From assembly GCA_024398835.1 (NCBI GenBank), contig JAKSIK010000017.1, forward strand, positions 1 through 51,522: a stretch of DNA of 51,522 bases. The letters run 5' to 3'. Below are positions 23,771 to 31,849 of this stretch, in pieces. The position numbers were made by a program, and so were the translations under genes. The stretch is from Fibrobacter sp. GTDB lineage: Bacteria; Fibrobacterota; Fibrobacteria; Fibrobacterales; Fibrobacteraceae. A model generated the notes under the pieces. That model ran no database searches and was not told the DNA's origin. It was given only the letters and a program-made list of their open reading frames with translations. How positions within the stretch are numbered: the first letter of the stretch is position 1; each line of letters begins with the position of its first letter.

Positions 23771-23819
23771 GCAATTTCCGTGCCAATGAAGAATACTCTA
23801 TTTTTGGCAAGGAAATTGC
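23771..23819. promoter_or_regulatory. Large inverted repeat over the groESL promoter
   Basis: Arms GCAATTTCCGTGCCA (23771-23785) and TGGCAAGGAAATTGC (23805-23819) pair at 14 of 15 positions around a 19-nt spacer. The repeat abuts the -10 element and covers the -35 region, as an operator would. It is not CIRCE (TTAGCACTC-N9-GAGTGCTAA), which I do not find here. Confidence 0.6.
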
Positions 23820-23903
23820 AAAAGATTTATGAAAATAAGCCTAAATGGTAAAAAATGTCTAGAATTGGCGAGTAAGACACGAGGATCAGTTCACCTACCA
23901 CCG
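23820..23903. other. Gap between groESL promoter and XRE gene
   Basis: 84 bp with no coding sequence or hairpin that I can support; A/T rich near 23821-23860. Confidence 0.3.
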
Positions 23904-23932
23904 CAACGACGTTTCATTTTGAAACACCGTTG
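23904..23932 (-). terminator. Stem-loop after the XRE gene
   Basis: On the minus strand CAACGGTGTTTCA, AAA, TGAAACGTCGTTG forms a 13-bp RNA stem with two G-U pairs, beginning two bases after the XRE stop. It lacks a U-run, so it may stabilise the 3' end rather than terminate. Confidence 0.45.
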
Positions 23933-23934
23933 TT

Positions 23935-24225
23935 TCATTTTTTGCGAATTCGTTCTGCCAGCTCCTGATTCGCAATCTTCCGTTCCTTCCGGTAGATTTG
24001 ATCAAAGCGTTCGCAAAGTTCCCCACAGGGAACCCCCAATGCCGAAGCCAAAAAAAAGAAATTTTCAAAAGAAGGAACGCGTTTGCCCCGCTCCATCATG
24101 GAAATAAATTGCCGCGTAAGGCCTGACTCTAAAGACAATTGCTGTTGTGTAACGAATTGTTCCTGACGAGCCAGGGTCACAAATTTACGGAAGGCTTTAC
24201 AAAATGTTTCGTGTTCTCTTGTCAT
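23935..24225 (-). CDS. XRE-family transcriptional regulator
   Basis: DNA-binding protein of 96 aa (103 if started at 24246). One helix-turn-helix: FVTQQQLSLESGLTRQFISMMERGKRVPSFENFFFLASALGV, the classic Cro/C1 pattern, with a basic C-terminal tail (IYRKERKIANQELAERIRKK). No partner domain, so it is a small standalone repressor type, as in toxin-antitoxin or restriction-control genes, but no partner gene adjoins it. The start is uncertain because neither ATG has a good ribosome site. A palindrome upstream could be its own operator. Confidence 0.8.
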   Translation of the reverse strand: MTREHETFCKAFRKFVTLARQEQFVTQQQLSLESGLTRQFISMMERGKRVPSFENFFFLASALGVPCGELCERFDQIYRKERKIANQELAERIRKK

Positions 24226-24260
24226 GGGCGCCACATTTAAAAACATTCAAGTCTTTGCTG

Positions 24261-24278
24261 TGCAAACAGTTGTTTGCA
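24261..24278. promoter_or_regulatory. Candidate operator of the XRE gene
   Basis: TGCAAAC-AGTT-GTTTGCA, a 7-bp perfect inverted repeat with a 4-bp centre, 36-54 bp upstream of the XRE start. Size and symmetry suit a dimeric Cro/C1-like repressor. Confidence 0.5.
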
Positions 24279-24464
24279 AAACGTAAGCATTTCGTATGTT
24301 TTTGAGCCGAATTTTATAATTTCCGTTCTTTTTTCGTTCTCAAAGTTGGATTTGCGCGCCGAACCTGGAGCAATCACGAGACCGTTCGTGGCATTCTCAG
24401 GCAAATTCATCGAAATTTTGCCACTCACTGTTGCGGCTCCGGGTTCTCATCCGGAAATTCGTGT
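24279..24464. other. Gap between XRE gene and tRNA-Arg
   Basis: 186 bp with no gene I can support; small open frames on either strand have no ribosome site and no recognisable family. Confidence 0.35.
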
Positions 24465-24508
24465 AAAACAAAGAGCACTTTTCCATATGGAAAAGTGCTC
24501 TTTGTTTT
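24465..24508. terminator. 44-bp perfect palindrome after tRNA-Arg
   Basis: Two 22-base arms meet with no spacer at 24486/24487. The outermost bases are AAAAC and GTTTT. It starts one base after the tRNA-Arg discriminator (minus strand) and ends in U's in either direction, so it is an intrinsic terminator. Confidence 0.8.
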
Positions 24509-24509
24509 C

Positions 24510-24583
<74 letters not shown>

Positions 24584-24595
24584 TAGATTCGTGCC

Positions 24596-24625
24596 CAAAT
24601 ATAGCATTTGGGGCCTTATTGTCAA
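24596..24625 (-). promoter_or_regulatory. tRNA-Arg promoter
   Basis: Minus strand: perfect -35 TTGACA (24625-24620), 16-nt spacer ending in TGC, then TATATTTG (24603-24596). The predicted start lies about eight bases before the tRNA. The best example of the local consensus. Confidence 0.8.
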
Positions 24626-24657
24626 GGGGACGGTATTTAAAATTTCATTTATTTTTC

Positions 24658-24665
24658 TAAATTTG
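24658..24665 (+). promoter_or_regulatory. -10 element of the PBP gene
   Basis: TAAATTTG, with predicted leader of about 25 nt to the ATG at 24695. The -35 is not clear, and no Shine-Dalgarno sequence is visible. Confidence 0.4.
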
Positions 24666-24694
24666 CCCTGTTCAACGTCTTTTGCGTACTTAAA

Positions 24695-27001
24695 ATGGAA
24701 AAATTCAAAATCATCGCTTTGAAAGTGCTTCGCTGGTGCCTAGCCCAACTAAAAGCGCTATTCAGTGATAAAAAAGTAGTCAAGTGGACCGTCATTTTCG
24801 GTATTCCCGTGATTCTTGGAATTACGGCCATCATTGTCACCTACAACCATTTTCTCCCCGAACTTCCGTCCCTCGCCCAGCTGGAGCAAATCAACCCGAA
24901 ACTGGTGACAAACATTTACGACATGAACGGGAAAATCGCCCACGAATACTACGTTGAACGTCGTGAGTGGACCCCATACGACTCTCTTCCCATAAACGCC
25001 ATCCATGCCGTGATGGCCACCGAAGACAGAGCCTTTTTCAGCCACTGGGGCATGAACGTCTGGGCTATTCCTTCCGCCATTTTGGAAAGCGTTTCCAGCG
25101 GTAAAAAACTCCGCGGAGCCTCCACCCTCACCCAGCAGTTGACCAAACTTTTGTTCCTTACCCCCGAGCGCTCCATTTCCCGTAAGATTAAGGAAGCCAT
25201 GACGGCCATCCGCATTGAGCAGACCTACACCAAAGAAGAAATTCTGGAGTTCTACATGAACGAGGTGTACCTGGCCGGCGGTAACTATGGTTTCCAGGCC
25301 GCAGGCAAGTTCTACTTCGGGCGCTCCCTTGACAGCCTTACCATTCCCGAATACGCCGTTCTCGCAGGCATGCTCCAGCGCCCGGAGGCCTACCGCCCGG
25401 ACCGTCACCCTGAAGCCTCCCTGGAACGTCGCAATACCGTACTTTTCGCTATGTATGATGCGGGCTACATCACCAAGGAACAATATCACGAATACGTGAA
25501 CACCCCAATCAAGCTTGTCGAAAAGGAAGAAGATAACGACGCAGGCCTCTACTTCTATGAAGAAATCCGCAAGTACATGGAAAAGAAGTACGGCGAAAAT
25601 TCCCTCTATGCAGATGGCGTTTCCATTTTCAGTACCATCGATCCAGAAATTCAGGCCTACGCCGACAGTTGCGCCAGAGTCCAGGTGGAAAAGGTCCGCA
25701 GACGCGTGAAGTACCGCGCCACGCGCAGGCTGTTCCTCAGCAAGAAATACGACATGCCCGAAGACAGCATCGTGGCCCACTTCGATAGCGTCTACACCCT
25801 CTTCAAAAAAGACTACCTGGCCAGCGATACCAGTTCCAACCTGAAGAAGAGACGCTTCCAAGATAGTATCCTTTATCATCAGCCCGAAATTGCAGCCATT
25901 CTCATTGAAAATGAGACGGGCGCCATCCGCGCCATGGTGGGCGGAAGCGACTTTAACAAATCCAAATGGAACAGAGCGGTTCAATCCCTACGGCAGCCTG
26001 GTTCTTCTTTCAAACCCATCGTCTATTCTACGGCCATGGACAACGGCGCAAGTCCCTGCGACTCCGTGAACGACCAGCCTGTGACCATTCCCGACCCGGA
26101 CGACAAGAACCCCAATAAAGTCTGGCGCCCCGGCAACTTCGAGAATGACTTTGAAGGCATGATGACGTTACGTCGCGCATTGTACCGCTCCAAGAACCTG
26201 CCCGCTATTTTGACGGGTATGAAGTACGGGCTCAACAATGTGGTGAACTACGCCCGCAAATTCGGTATTGTCCGTGCTCCGCTTCTCCCCGTGCCGAGCC
26301 TTGCTCTTGGTTCCGTTGGTGCAACGCTGATGGAAATGACTTCCGCTTACACCGTTTTCCCCAATGGAGGCCAGCGCATTGAGCCCTACATGATTGAGTC
26401 TGTCGTAGACAAGAACGGTGAAGTTATCGAGAAGAACATGAAGGTGGAGCACGAAGTGTTGCGCCCGGCTTCCGCCTACATCATGGTGGACATGCTGAAG
26501 GATGTGAACGTCCGCGGTACGGCCGCTCGCGTTTGGGCAAGCGGTTTTACTCACCCCAGTGGCGGTAAAACAGGAACCACAAACGACTACACCGACTGCT
26601 GGTACATTGGCTTCACGAAGCAATACACCATGGGTGTCTGGGTAGGTTCCGATAGCCCCGCCACCATGGGCGCAGGCCACACCGGCACCGAAGATGCACT
26701 CCCGTTGTGGATGGCGGTAATGAAGGAACTGCATAAGGATTTGCCAAGACTTTCCTTCCCTGTTCCTAGCGGAGTTTCCAGCCGTGGCGTATGCAACCAT
26801 ACGGGAAAAGTAGCAGGTGAGTTCTGCGCAGAAAAGACTTACTGCTTGTACTCTGCAGGCTATGCACCTACGGAAGTTTGCGATGGCAACCACTTCGAAG
26901 TGAAGACTAAGTCTGCAGAAGACGCCACCTTGTTCAGCAACAAGGGAATGAACGAAAACAAGAGCGCCGCTGGTGCAAAAACCACGCGGAAAATGTTCTA
27001 A
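24695..27001 (+). CDS. Class A penicillin-binding protein (PBP1A type)
   Basis: Bifunctional peptidoglycan synthase of 768 aa. One N-terminal membrane anchor (WTVIFGIPVILGITAIIVTY). Glycosyltransferase domain GT51: ATEDRAFFSHWGMNVWAI with catalytic Glu, GASTLTQQLTKLLF, EILEFYMNEVYLAGGNYGFQAAG. Transpeptidase domain: SxxK in QPGSSFKPIVYS, SxN as SKN in LYRSKNLPAI, and KTG in SGGKTGTTNDYTDCWY. The C-terminal part has Cys residues (GVCNHTGKVAGEFCAEKTYC) possibly forming disulfides in the periplasm. First gene of a plus-strand series; rlmN has its own promoter after it. Confidence 0.95.
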   Translation: MEKFKIIALKVLRWCLAQLKALFSDKKVVKWTVIFGIPVILGITAIIVTYNHFLPELPSLAQLEQINPKLVTNIYDMNGKIAHEYYVERREWTPYDSLPINAIHAVMATEDRAFFSHWGMNVWAIPSAILESVSSGKKLRGASTLTQQLTKLLFLTPERSISRKIKEAMTAIRIEQTYTKEEILEFYMNEVYLAGGNYGFQAAGKFYFGRSLDSLTIPEYAVLAGMLQRPEAYRPDRHPEASLERRNTVLFAMYDAGYITKEQYHEYVNTPIKLVEKEEDNDAGLYFYEEIRKYMEKKYGENSLYADGVSIFSTIDPEIQAYADSCARVQVEKVRRRVKYRATRRLFLSKKYDMPEDSIVAHFDSVYTLFKKDYLASDTSSNLKKRRFQDSILYHQPEIAAILIENETGAIRAMVGGSDFNKSKWNRAVQSLRQPGSSFKPIVYSTAMDNGASPCDSVNDQPVTIPDPDDKNPNKVWRPGNFENDFEGMMTLRRALYRSKNLPAILTGMKYGLNNVVNYARKFGIVRAPLLPVPSLALGSVGATLMEMTSAYTVFPNGGQRIEPYMIESVVDKNGEVIEKNMKVEHEVLRPASAYIMVDMLKDVNVRGTAARVWASGFTHPSGGKTGTTNDYTDCWYIGFTKQYTMGVWVGSDSPATMGAGHTGTEDALPLWMAVMKELHKDLPRLSFPVPSGVSSRGVCNHTGKVAGEFCAEKTYCLYSAGYAPTEVCDGNHFEVKTKSAEDATLFSNKGMNENKSAAGAKTTRKMF

Positions 27002-27031
27002 TTCCAACGATTTTGGTGCAAATATATGCCC

Positions 27032-27060
27032 TTAACAAAAAGGGGCATTTTTGCTATCTT
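27032..27060 (+). promoter_or_regulatory. rlmN promoter
   Basis: TTAACA (27032-27037), 17-nt spacer ending in TTTTTGC, TATCTT-TG (27055-27062). Start predicted near 27067, three bases before the ATG. Confidence 0.65.
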
Positions 27061-27069
27061 TGCACCACT

Positions 27070-28143
27070 ATGGATTGGCCGCGTAACATAAAGACATTGA
27101 CCACCGACGAGCTGAAGGCTTGGCTCCGGGACGTTAATGAAAAGGCCTTCCGCGCTGATCAAATTCAGAAGTGGCTTTTTTGTCAGCAAGTGAAAACTTA
27201 CGACGAGATGGTGAACATCTCCCCCGCACTTCGCGAAAAATTGGCGGCGCAATTCAGTCTTCGCGCCCTCAAGGAAGACCAGAAATCCGTAAGCATTGAC
27301 GGCACCATCAAATGGCTTTTTGAAACCTGGGACGGTCACCACATCGAGACGGTGATGATTCCTGCAAACGGGCGTTTTTCTGTTTGCGTCTCTACGCAGG
27401 TAGGCTGCGCCATGAACTGTGCCTTCTGCCGCACCGCAAAGATGGGCTTCACCCGCAATCTGGAAGCCGGCGAAATTCTGGAAGAAATCATCAACGTGAA
27501 CTGGCACTTGAAAGAAGCCGGCATCCTCGATGAAGAGGGTAACATCGCCCAGGTCACGAACATCATCTTCATGGGCATGGGCGAACCGCTTAACAATCTG
27601 GAAAATGTGCACCGCGTGTGCTGCACCCTCCACAACCAGAAGTTGTTCAACATGGGCGCAAAGCGCATGACCGTGAGCACCAGCGGCGTGGTCCCCAAAA
27701 TCAAGGAACTGGTGGACCGGAACACTCCCTGCTGCCTGGCCGTGAGCCTCAACAGCACCAACAACGAGTATCGTTCCTCCGTGATGCCGGTGAACAAGAC
27801 CTGGCCTATCGAGAAACTCTTGGAAGCGGTTGACGAGTACATCCGCCGCACCGATAACTATGTGACTTTCGAGTTCGTCCTCATTCAAGACATCACCTGC
27901 ACCCCAAAGGCCGCCAAGGAACTCATACGCATTTGCGCTCCTCGCCGGGTAAAGGTGAACGCCATTGTGCTAAACGATGGGGACGACCCCACACTCCATG
28001 CTCCCACGCCGGAGCAGGTGGAAGACTTTTTGGCAGCCGTCCGTGCTGCCGAAATTCAAATCACGATTCGCAACCCCCGTGGCCGGGACATTCTGGCCGC
28101 CTGCGGGCAGTTAGCGTACAAAAAGGAAGGTAAAACATGTTGA
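27070..28143 (+). CDS. rlmN: Dual-specificity 23S rRNA/tRNA adenine-C2 methyltransferase
   Basis: Radical-SAM enzyme of 357 aa that methylates C2 of A2503 in 23S rRNA and A37 in some tRNAs. Visible: LTTDELKAWLRDVNEKAFRADQIQKWL, IPANGRFSVCVSTQVGCAMNCAFCRTAKMGFTRNL with the CxxxCxxC iron-sulfur motif, IFMGMGEPLNN, and MTVSTSGVVPKIKEL. The active-site Cys near the C-terminus is in RDILAACGQL. The ATG at 27070 sits three bases after the predicted transcript start, with no ribosome site. It overlaps the next gene by seven bases. Confidence 0.96.
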   Translation: MDWPRNIKTLTTDELKAWLRDVNEKAFRADQIQKWLFCQQVKTYDEMVNISPALREKLAAQFSLRALKEDQKSVSIDGTIKWLFETWDGHHIETVMIPANGRFSVCVSTQVGCAMNCAFCRTAKMGFTRNLEAGEILEEIINVNWHLKEAGILDEEGNIAQVTNIIFMGMGEPLNNLENVHRVCCTLHNQKLFNMGAKRMTVSTSGVVPKIKELVDRNTPCCLAVSLNSTNNEYRSSVMPVNKTWPIEKLLEAVDEYIRRTDNYVTFEFVLIQDITCTPKAAKELIRICAPRRVKVNAIVLNDGDDPTLHAPTPEQVEDFLAAVRAAEIQITIRNPRGRDILAACGQLAYKKEGKTC

Positions 28144-28757
28144 CGCAAAATCTCCCGGAATTCTGGGACAACCTTTACGCCGATGGAAAGGATTACTGGA
28201 ACATCAAGAAGGCAACTCCTGCCCTGCTTGAATTTTTCAATCATCCTTCATGCCCCAAGACGGGATCTGTGTTGATTCCCGGTGCCGGATTTGGCTATGA
28301 TGCCGAAGCCTGGGCCAAGCGTGGGCACGACGTGCTGGCTGTAGATTTTGCTCCTACCGCCGTTGACGAGCTGGACCACTTGAGCCGCAAGCACAAGAAC
28401 CTCCGCTCTCTGGATTTGGATTTGTTCAACCTCTCCCCCAAGGATTCCAAACGGGGTGGCCAACAGTTTGACATCGTGTACGACTACTGCACCTTCAGTG
28501 CTATCCATCCGGGCCGCCGCGACGAATTCTTCGAAGTCTGCTACAAGATGCTGAAGGACGACGGCCTTCTGATTTCCCTCATGTACCCCCTGATGAACGG
28601 CAAAACCCTTCAAGGACCTCCCCATGCCACAAGCGAAGGCGAACTGATGGCTCGCTTGGGCGGCGTGTTCGATGTGGTGGAACGCATTCCTGCAGTGAAC
28701 AGCCTTCCGAACCGCGCCGGCAAGGAAGAATTCTGGCTCCTTAAAAAAGTCCTGTAA
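28137..28757 (+). CDS. TPMT-family SAM methyltransferase
   Basis: Protein of 206 aa resembling thiopurine S-methyltransferase. Visible: FWDNLYADGKDYWNIKKATPAL, motif I SVLIPGAGFGYDAEAWAKRGHDVLAVD, and FDIVYDYCTFSAIHPGRRDEF. The bacterial group also handles halides, selenium and tellurium compounds, but the substrate here is unknown. The start ATG overlaps the rlmN stop by seven bases, so translation is coupled. Confidence 0.85.
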   Translation: MLTQNLPEFWDNLYADGKDYWNIKKATPALLEFFNHPSCPKTGSVLIPGAGFGYDAEAWAKRGHDVLAVDFAPTAVDELDHLSRKHKNLRSLDLDLFNLSPKDSKRGGQQFDIVYDYCTFSAIHPGRRDEFFEVCYKMLKDDGLLISLMYPLMNGKTLQGPPHATSEGELMARLGGVFDVVERIPAVNSLPNRAGKEEFWLLKKVL

Positions 28758-28887
28758 TCCATTAGGAATTAGAAATTAAAAATTCATAATTTGCTCGGGC
28801 TTCGCGAGTCTATCGCTTGTTGAAAGCTTCGCAATACATGGAGTTTACTACTTTTAGATAAACAAAACAACGAGAAAAGGATTTACT
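28758..28887. repeat. Intergenic region with AT-rich repeat
   Basis: Holds AATTAAAAATTCATAATT at 28774-28791, 17 of 18 identical to 48301-48318, followed by GGCTTCGCGAG and AGCTTCGCAA, which look like degenerate repeat remnants. AAAAGGA before the next ATG is the ribosome site. Confidence 0.45.
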
Positions 28888-29385
28888 ATGTCTAAAGATT
28901 TATGCCCCTGCGGATCTGGAAAGGAATACTGCGAGTGCTGCGAACCCATCATCAAAGGAACGACTCTCGCCCCCACACCGGAAGCCCTTATGCGCTCCCG
29001 CTACACGGCATACGCCAAGCACGAAATCAAGTGGCTCAAGGATTCCCTGGAAGCTACCCAGCGCACGGACTTTGACGAGCCCAGCGTAGACGCCTGGAGC
29101 CGTGAATCCGAATGGCTCGGAATTGAAATCAAACAGACCAAGACCGAAGAAGAGAAGAACATCGGCTGGGTGGAATTCAACGCCCGCTTCAAGCAGGGAA
29201 ACATCACCCGTAACCACCATGAACTTGGTGAGTTCCACAAGGTTGGTGGAGCATGGTTCTTCTATGATGGCCGTGCTGTGAAGCAAGAAACCGTCCGCAA
29301 GGAAGGCCCGGATGTAGGCCGTAACGATCCTTGCCCATGTGGTTCTGGCAAGAAGTACAAGAAGTGCTGCGGAGCGAACAAGTAA
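28888..29385 (+). CDS. YchJ-like protein with two SEC-C motifs
   Basis: Protein of 165 aa (YchJ/UPF0225). An N-terminal SEC-C motif [13 protein letters not shown], a central NTF2-like fold ([45 protein letters not shown]), and a C-terminal SEC-C motif [16 protein letters not shown]. Each motif binds one zinc ion. The function is unknown; in SecA the same motif contacts SecB and ribosomes. argC starts after a single base, so they are co-transcribed. Confidence 0.92.
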   Translation: MSKDLCPCGSGKEYCECCEPIIKGTTLAPTPEALMRSRYTAYAKHEIKWLKDSLEATQRTDFDEPSVDAWSRESEWLGIEIKQTKTEEEKNIGWVEFNARFKQGNITRNHHELGEFHKVGGAWFFYDGRAVKQETVRKEGPDVGRNDPCPCGSGKKYKKCCGANK

Positions 29386-29386
29386 A

Positions 29387-30352
29387 ATGGCATTCAAGAT
29401 TTTTGTAGATGGTGAAGCAGGTACCACGGGGCTCCAGATTCGGGAGCGCCTTTCCAAACGTAGTGATTTGGAAATTCTGACCATTGACCCGGAACTGCGA
29501 AAGGATGTGAACGAACGCCAGAAGTTGATTAACGCTTCTGATGTGACTTTCCTCTGCCTCCCGGATGCTGCGGCTATTGAAAGCGCTGCCCTCTGCACTA
29601 ATCCTGATACGTGCATCATCGATGCCAGCACCGCCCACCGTACCAATCCCGATTGGACGTATGGTCTGCCGGAATTGAGTGCGAATCACCGCGCAGCTAT
29701 TGCCAAAAGCAAGCGTATTGCAAACCCGGGCTGCCACGCCAGCGGTTTTATTCTGGGCGTGTACCCGCTGGTAAGCGCGGGGATTCTCTCAAAATCTGCA
29801 AACCTGGCCTGCTATAGCATCACGGGTTACAGCGGTGGCGGAAAAAAGCTCATCGCCGAATATGAAGCCGCCGAGAACATGGGGCACGCAGCCCTTGAAT
29901 CCAAGGCCATCATGGCGCCAGCACCCTACGCCCTCGCACTCAGCCACAAGCACCTTCCCGAAATGAAGAAGGTCTGCGGCCTTGACAATGCGCCCTTCTT
30001 CAACCCTGTCCTTGGACCTTTCTACAAAGGCATGGCGGTAACTGTCGCCATCTTTGCAAACGAGCTTTCCAAGCCCATGGGCCCGGAAGCCCTACGCGAT
30101 GCCATTGCCGCGCATTATGAAGGTAGCCACTTTGTGAAGGTGATGCCATACGAAGCAGCCCCTGTGCTGTTCAACGGACGTTTGGACCCCACTGCCTGTA
30201 ACGACACCAACGAAGCCCACATCCATGTGTTTGGCAATGACCGCATTATGCAGGTCACCACCATCATCGACAATCTGGGTAAGGGCGCCAGCGGTGCTGC
30301 AGTGCAGAATATGAACATCGCCCTCGGTTTGGATGAGGGCATCAGCCTGTAA
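29387..30352 (+). CDS. argC: N-acetyl-gamma-glutamyl-phosphate reductase, type 2
   Basis: Enzyme of 321 aa that reduces N-acetylglutamyl-phosphate with NADPH in arginine synthesis. Visible: FVDGEAGTTGLQIRERL (nucleotide loop), DASTAHRTNPDWTYGLPEL, the catalytic Cys in IANPGCHASGFILG, and YSGGGKKLIAEYE. The length and motifs fit the shorter type 2 form rather than the ~345-aa type. The ATG at 29387 sits one base after the previous stop. No other arg genes are nearby. Confidence 0.93.
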   Translation: MAFKIFVDGEAGTTGLQIRERLSKRSDLEILTIDPELRKDVNERQKLINASDVTFLCLPDAAAIESAALCTNPDTCIIDASTAHRTNPDWTYGLPELSANHRAAIAKSKRIANPGCHASGFILGVYPLVSAGILSKSANLACYSITGYSGGGKKLIAEYEAAENMGHAALESKAIMAPAPYALALSHKHLPEMKKVCGLDNAPFFNPVLGPFYKGMAVTVAIFANELSKPMGPEALRDAIAAHYEGSHFVKVMPYEAAPVLFNGRLDPTACNDTNEAHIHVFGNDRIMQVTTIIDNLGKGASGAAVQNMNIALGLDEGISL

Positions 30353-30381
30353 GAGAACTTACAGACAAGAGATTTGAAGTT

Positions 30382-31386
30382 ATGTTCCTTGATGAGAAAA
30401 CCATAGAAGTACGCTCAGGAAAAGGTGGAGACGGCATCTGCAGTTTCCATCGTGAAAAGTTTGTCCCCCTGGGAGGCCCTGATGGTGGCGATGGCGGCCG
30501 TGGCGGTCACGTGATTCTCCAAGTGAACGAACAGTATTCCACCCTGCTGGATATGGGCAACACCCATCTCTATAAAGCAGAAAGCGGCAAACCCGGTGGC
30601 GCCAAGCGCTGCACAGGACTCTCTGCAGACGACCTCATCGTGAATGTCCCCCGCGGTACTATCGTGAAAGATGCCGAAGGCCGCATTCTCGCAGACCTTA
30701 CAGAACCAGGCCAGCGATGGATTGCAGCAAAAGGCGGCAAGGGAGGCATGGGGAACCAACATTTCGCAACCCCATCCCTTCAGGCTCCCCGCAAATGCAC
30801 TCCTGGTGAAAAGGGTGAAGTCCGCGAACTGTTTCTGGAACTGAAACTCATGGCCGATGTGGGACTGGTTGGCTTCCCCAATGCGGGCAAATCCAGCCTC
30901 GTGAACAAGATTTCCAGCGGTCGCCCCAAAGTCGGCGACTACCCCTTCACCACTCTGGAGCCCGTGCTCGGTATTGTGCAGATGAACGGTCACAGTTTTG
31001 TGGTGGCTGATATTCCAGGCCTTCTGGAAGGCGCCAGCGAAGGCAAGGGACTTGGCCACCAATTCTTGAAGCACATCGAGCGCACTCATACGCTCCTCTT
31101 TGTCATCGATGGCTTTGCCGAAAACGCCTACGAGCAGTTCACCATTTTGAAGGATGAACTGAAGGCGTTCCATCCGAAGCTTGCGGAAAAGCCCTACCTC
31201 ATTGCCCTCAACAAATGCGATTTGGGCATTGACGCCGCCATCAAGGAATTCAAGAAGCATCGTCAGAAAGTCATCATTACTTCTGCAGTCACAGGCGAAG
31301 GTTGCCACGACCTGCAGCAAGCCCTAGACGACGCAGTCCCTCACGTTCAGAAGAAGAAATCGGGCTGGACAAAGAAGAATGGATAA
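30382..31386 (+). CDS. obgE: Obg GTPase
   Basis: Ribosome-associated GTPase of 334 aa. The glycine-rich Obg domain (RSGKGGDGICSFHREKFVPLGGPDGGDGG, given in part) is followed by the G domain: P-loop GFPNAGKSS, switch region YPFTTLEPVLG, DIPGLLEGASEGKGLGHQFL, NKCD and a late TSAV. It lacks the C-terminal OCT domain found in some. Acts in late 50S assembly and stringent control. Overlaps smpB by eight bases. Confidence 0.96.
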   Translation: MFLDEKTIEVRSGKGGDGICSFHREKFVPLGGPDGGDGGRGGHVILQVNEQYSTLLDMGNTHLYKAESGKPGGAKRCTGLSADDLIVNVPRGTIVKDAEGRILADLTEPGQRWIAAKGGKGGMGNQHFATPSLQAPRKCTPGEKGEVRELFLELKLMADVGLVGFPNAGKSSLVNKISSGRPKVGDYPFTTLEPVLGIVQMNGHSFVVADIPGLLEGASEGKGLGHQFLKHIERTHTLLFVIDGFAENAYEQFTILKDELKAFHPKLAEKPYLIALNKCDLGIDAAIKEFKKHRQKVIITSAVTGEGCHDLQQALDDAVPHVQKKKSGWTKKNG

Positions 31387-31849
31387 GAAGCAGAATGCCA
31401 CACCGGTCATCGTAAACCGGAAAGCAAACCACCTGTACTTCGTAGACGAGACCTTCGAGGTGGGCATCATGCTTATTGGCTCCGAAGTGAAATCCATTCG
31501 AGATGGCAAGTGCACCATTAGCGAAGCCTGGATTGACATTGACGAAGACAAGGATGAACTTTGGATGGTGGGGGCTCACATCGACGAGTACCTCTTTGCC
31601 AACCGATTCAACCACTTCCCTGCCCGTAAGCGTAAGCTCCTGGCTCACGCCCATGAAATCCAAAAGATGCGGAAGGCCAAGGAATTGAAAGGCTGTACCA
31701 TCATCCCCCTGAAATTGTATTTTAAGAACAGACGCGCAAAACTTGAAATTGGCATTTGCCGAGGAAAAGACCAACGAGACAAACGACAGGACATAATTCA
31801 ACGGGACGCCAAACTGGAACTGGCCCGCGTTGCAAAAGCGCATCGCTGA
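31379..31849 (+). CDS. smpB: SsrA-binding protein SmpB
   Basis: tmRNA partner of 156 aa for rescue of stalled ribosomes. Visible: VNRKANHLYFVDETFEVGIMLIGSEVKSIRDGK, a core HIDEYLFANRFNHFPARKRKLLAH and the basic C-terminal tail KDQRDKRQDIIQRDAKLELARV. Overlaps obgE by eight bases, with coupled translation. The amidase frame may begin inside its 3' end. Confidence 0.96.
   Translation: MDKKQNATPVIVNRKANHLYFVDETFEVGIMLIGSEVKSIRDGKCTISEAWIDIDEDKDELWMVGAHIDEYLFANRFNHFPARKRKLLAHAHEIQKMRKAKELKGCTIIPLKLYFKNRRAKLEIGICRGKDQRDKRQDIIQRDAKLELARVAKAHR

Noticed and set aside
23685..23903. CIRCE/HrcA operator for groESL
   Set aside because: No TTAGCACTC-N9-GAGTGCTAA; a different inverted repeat is present instead.
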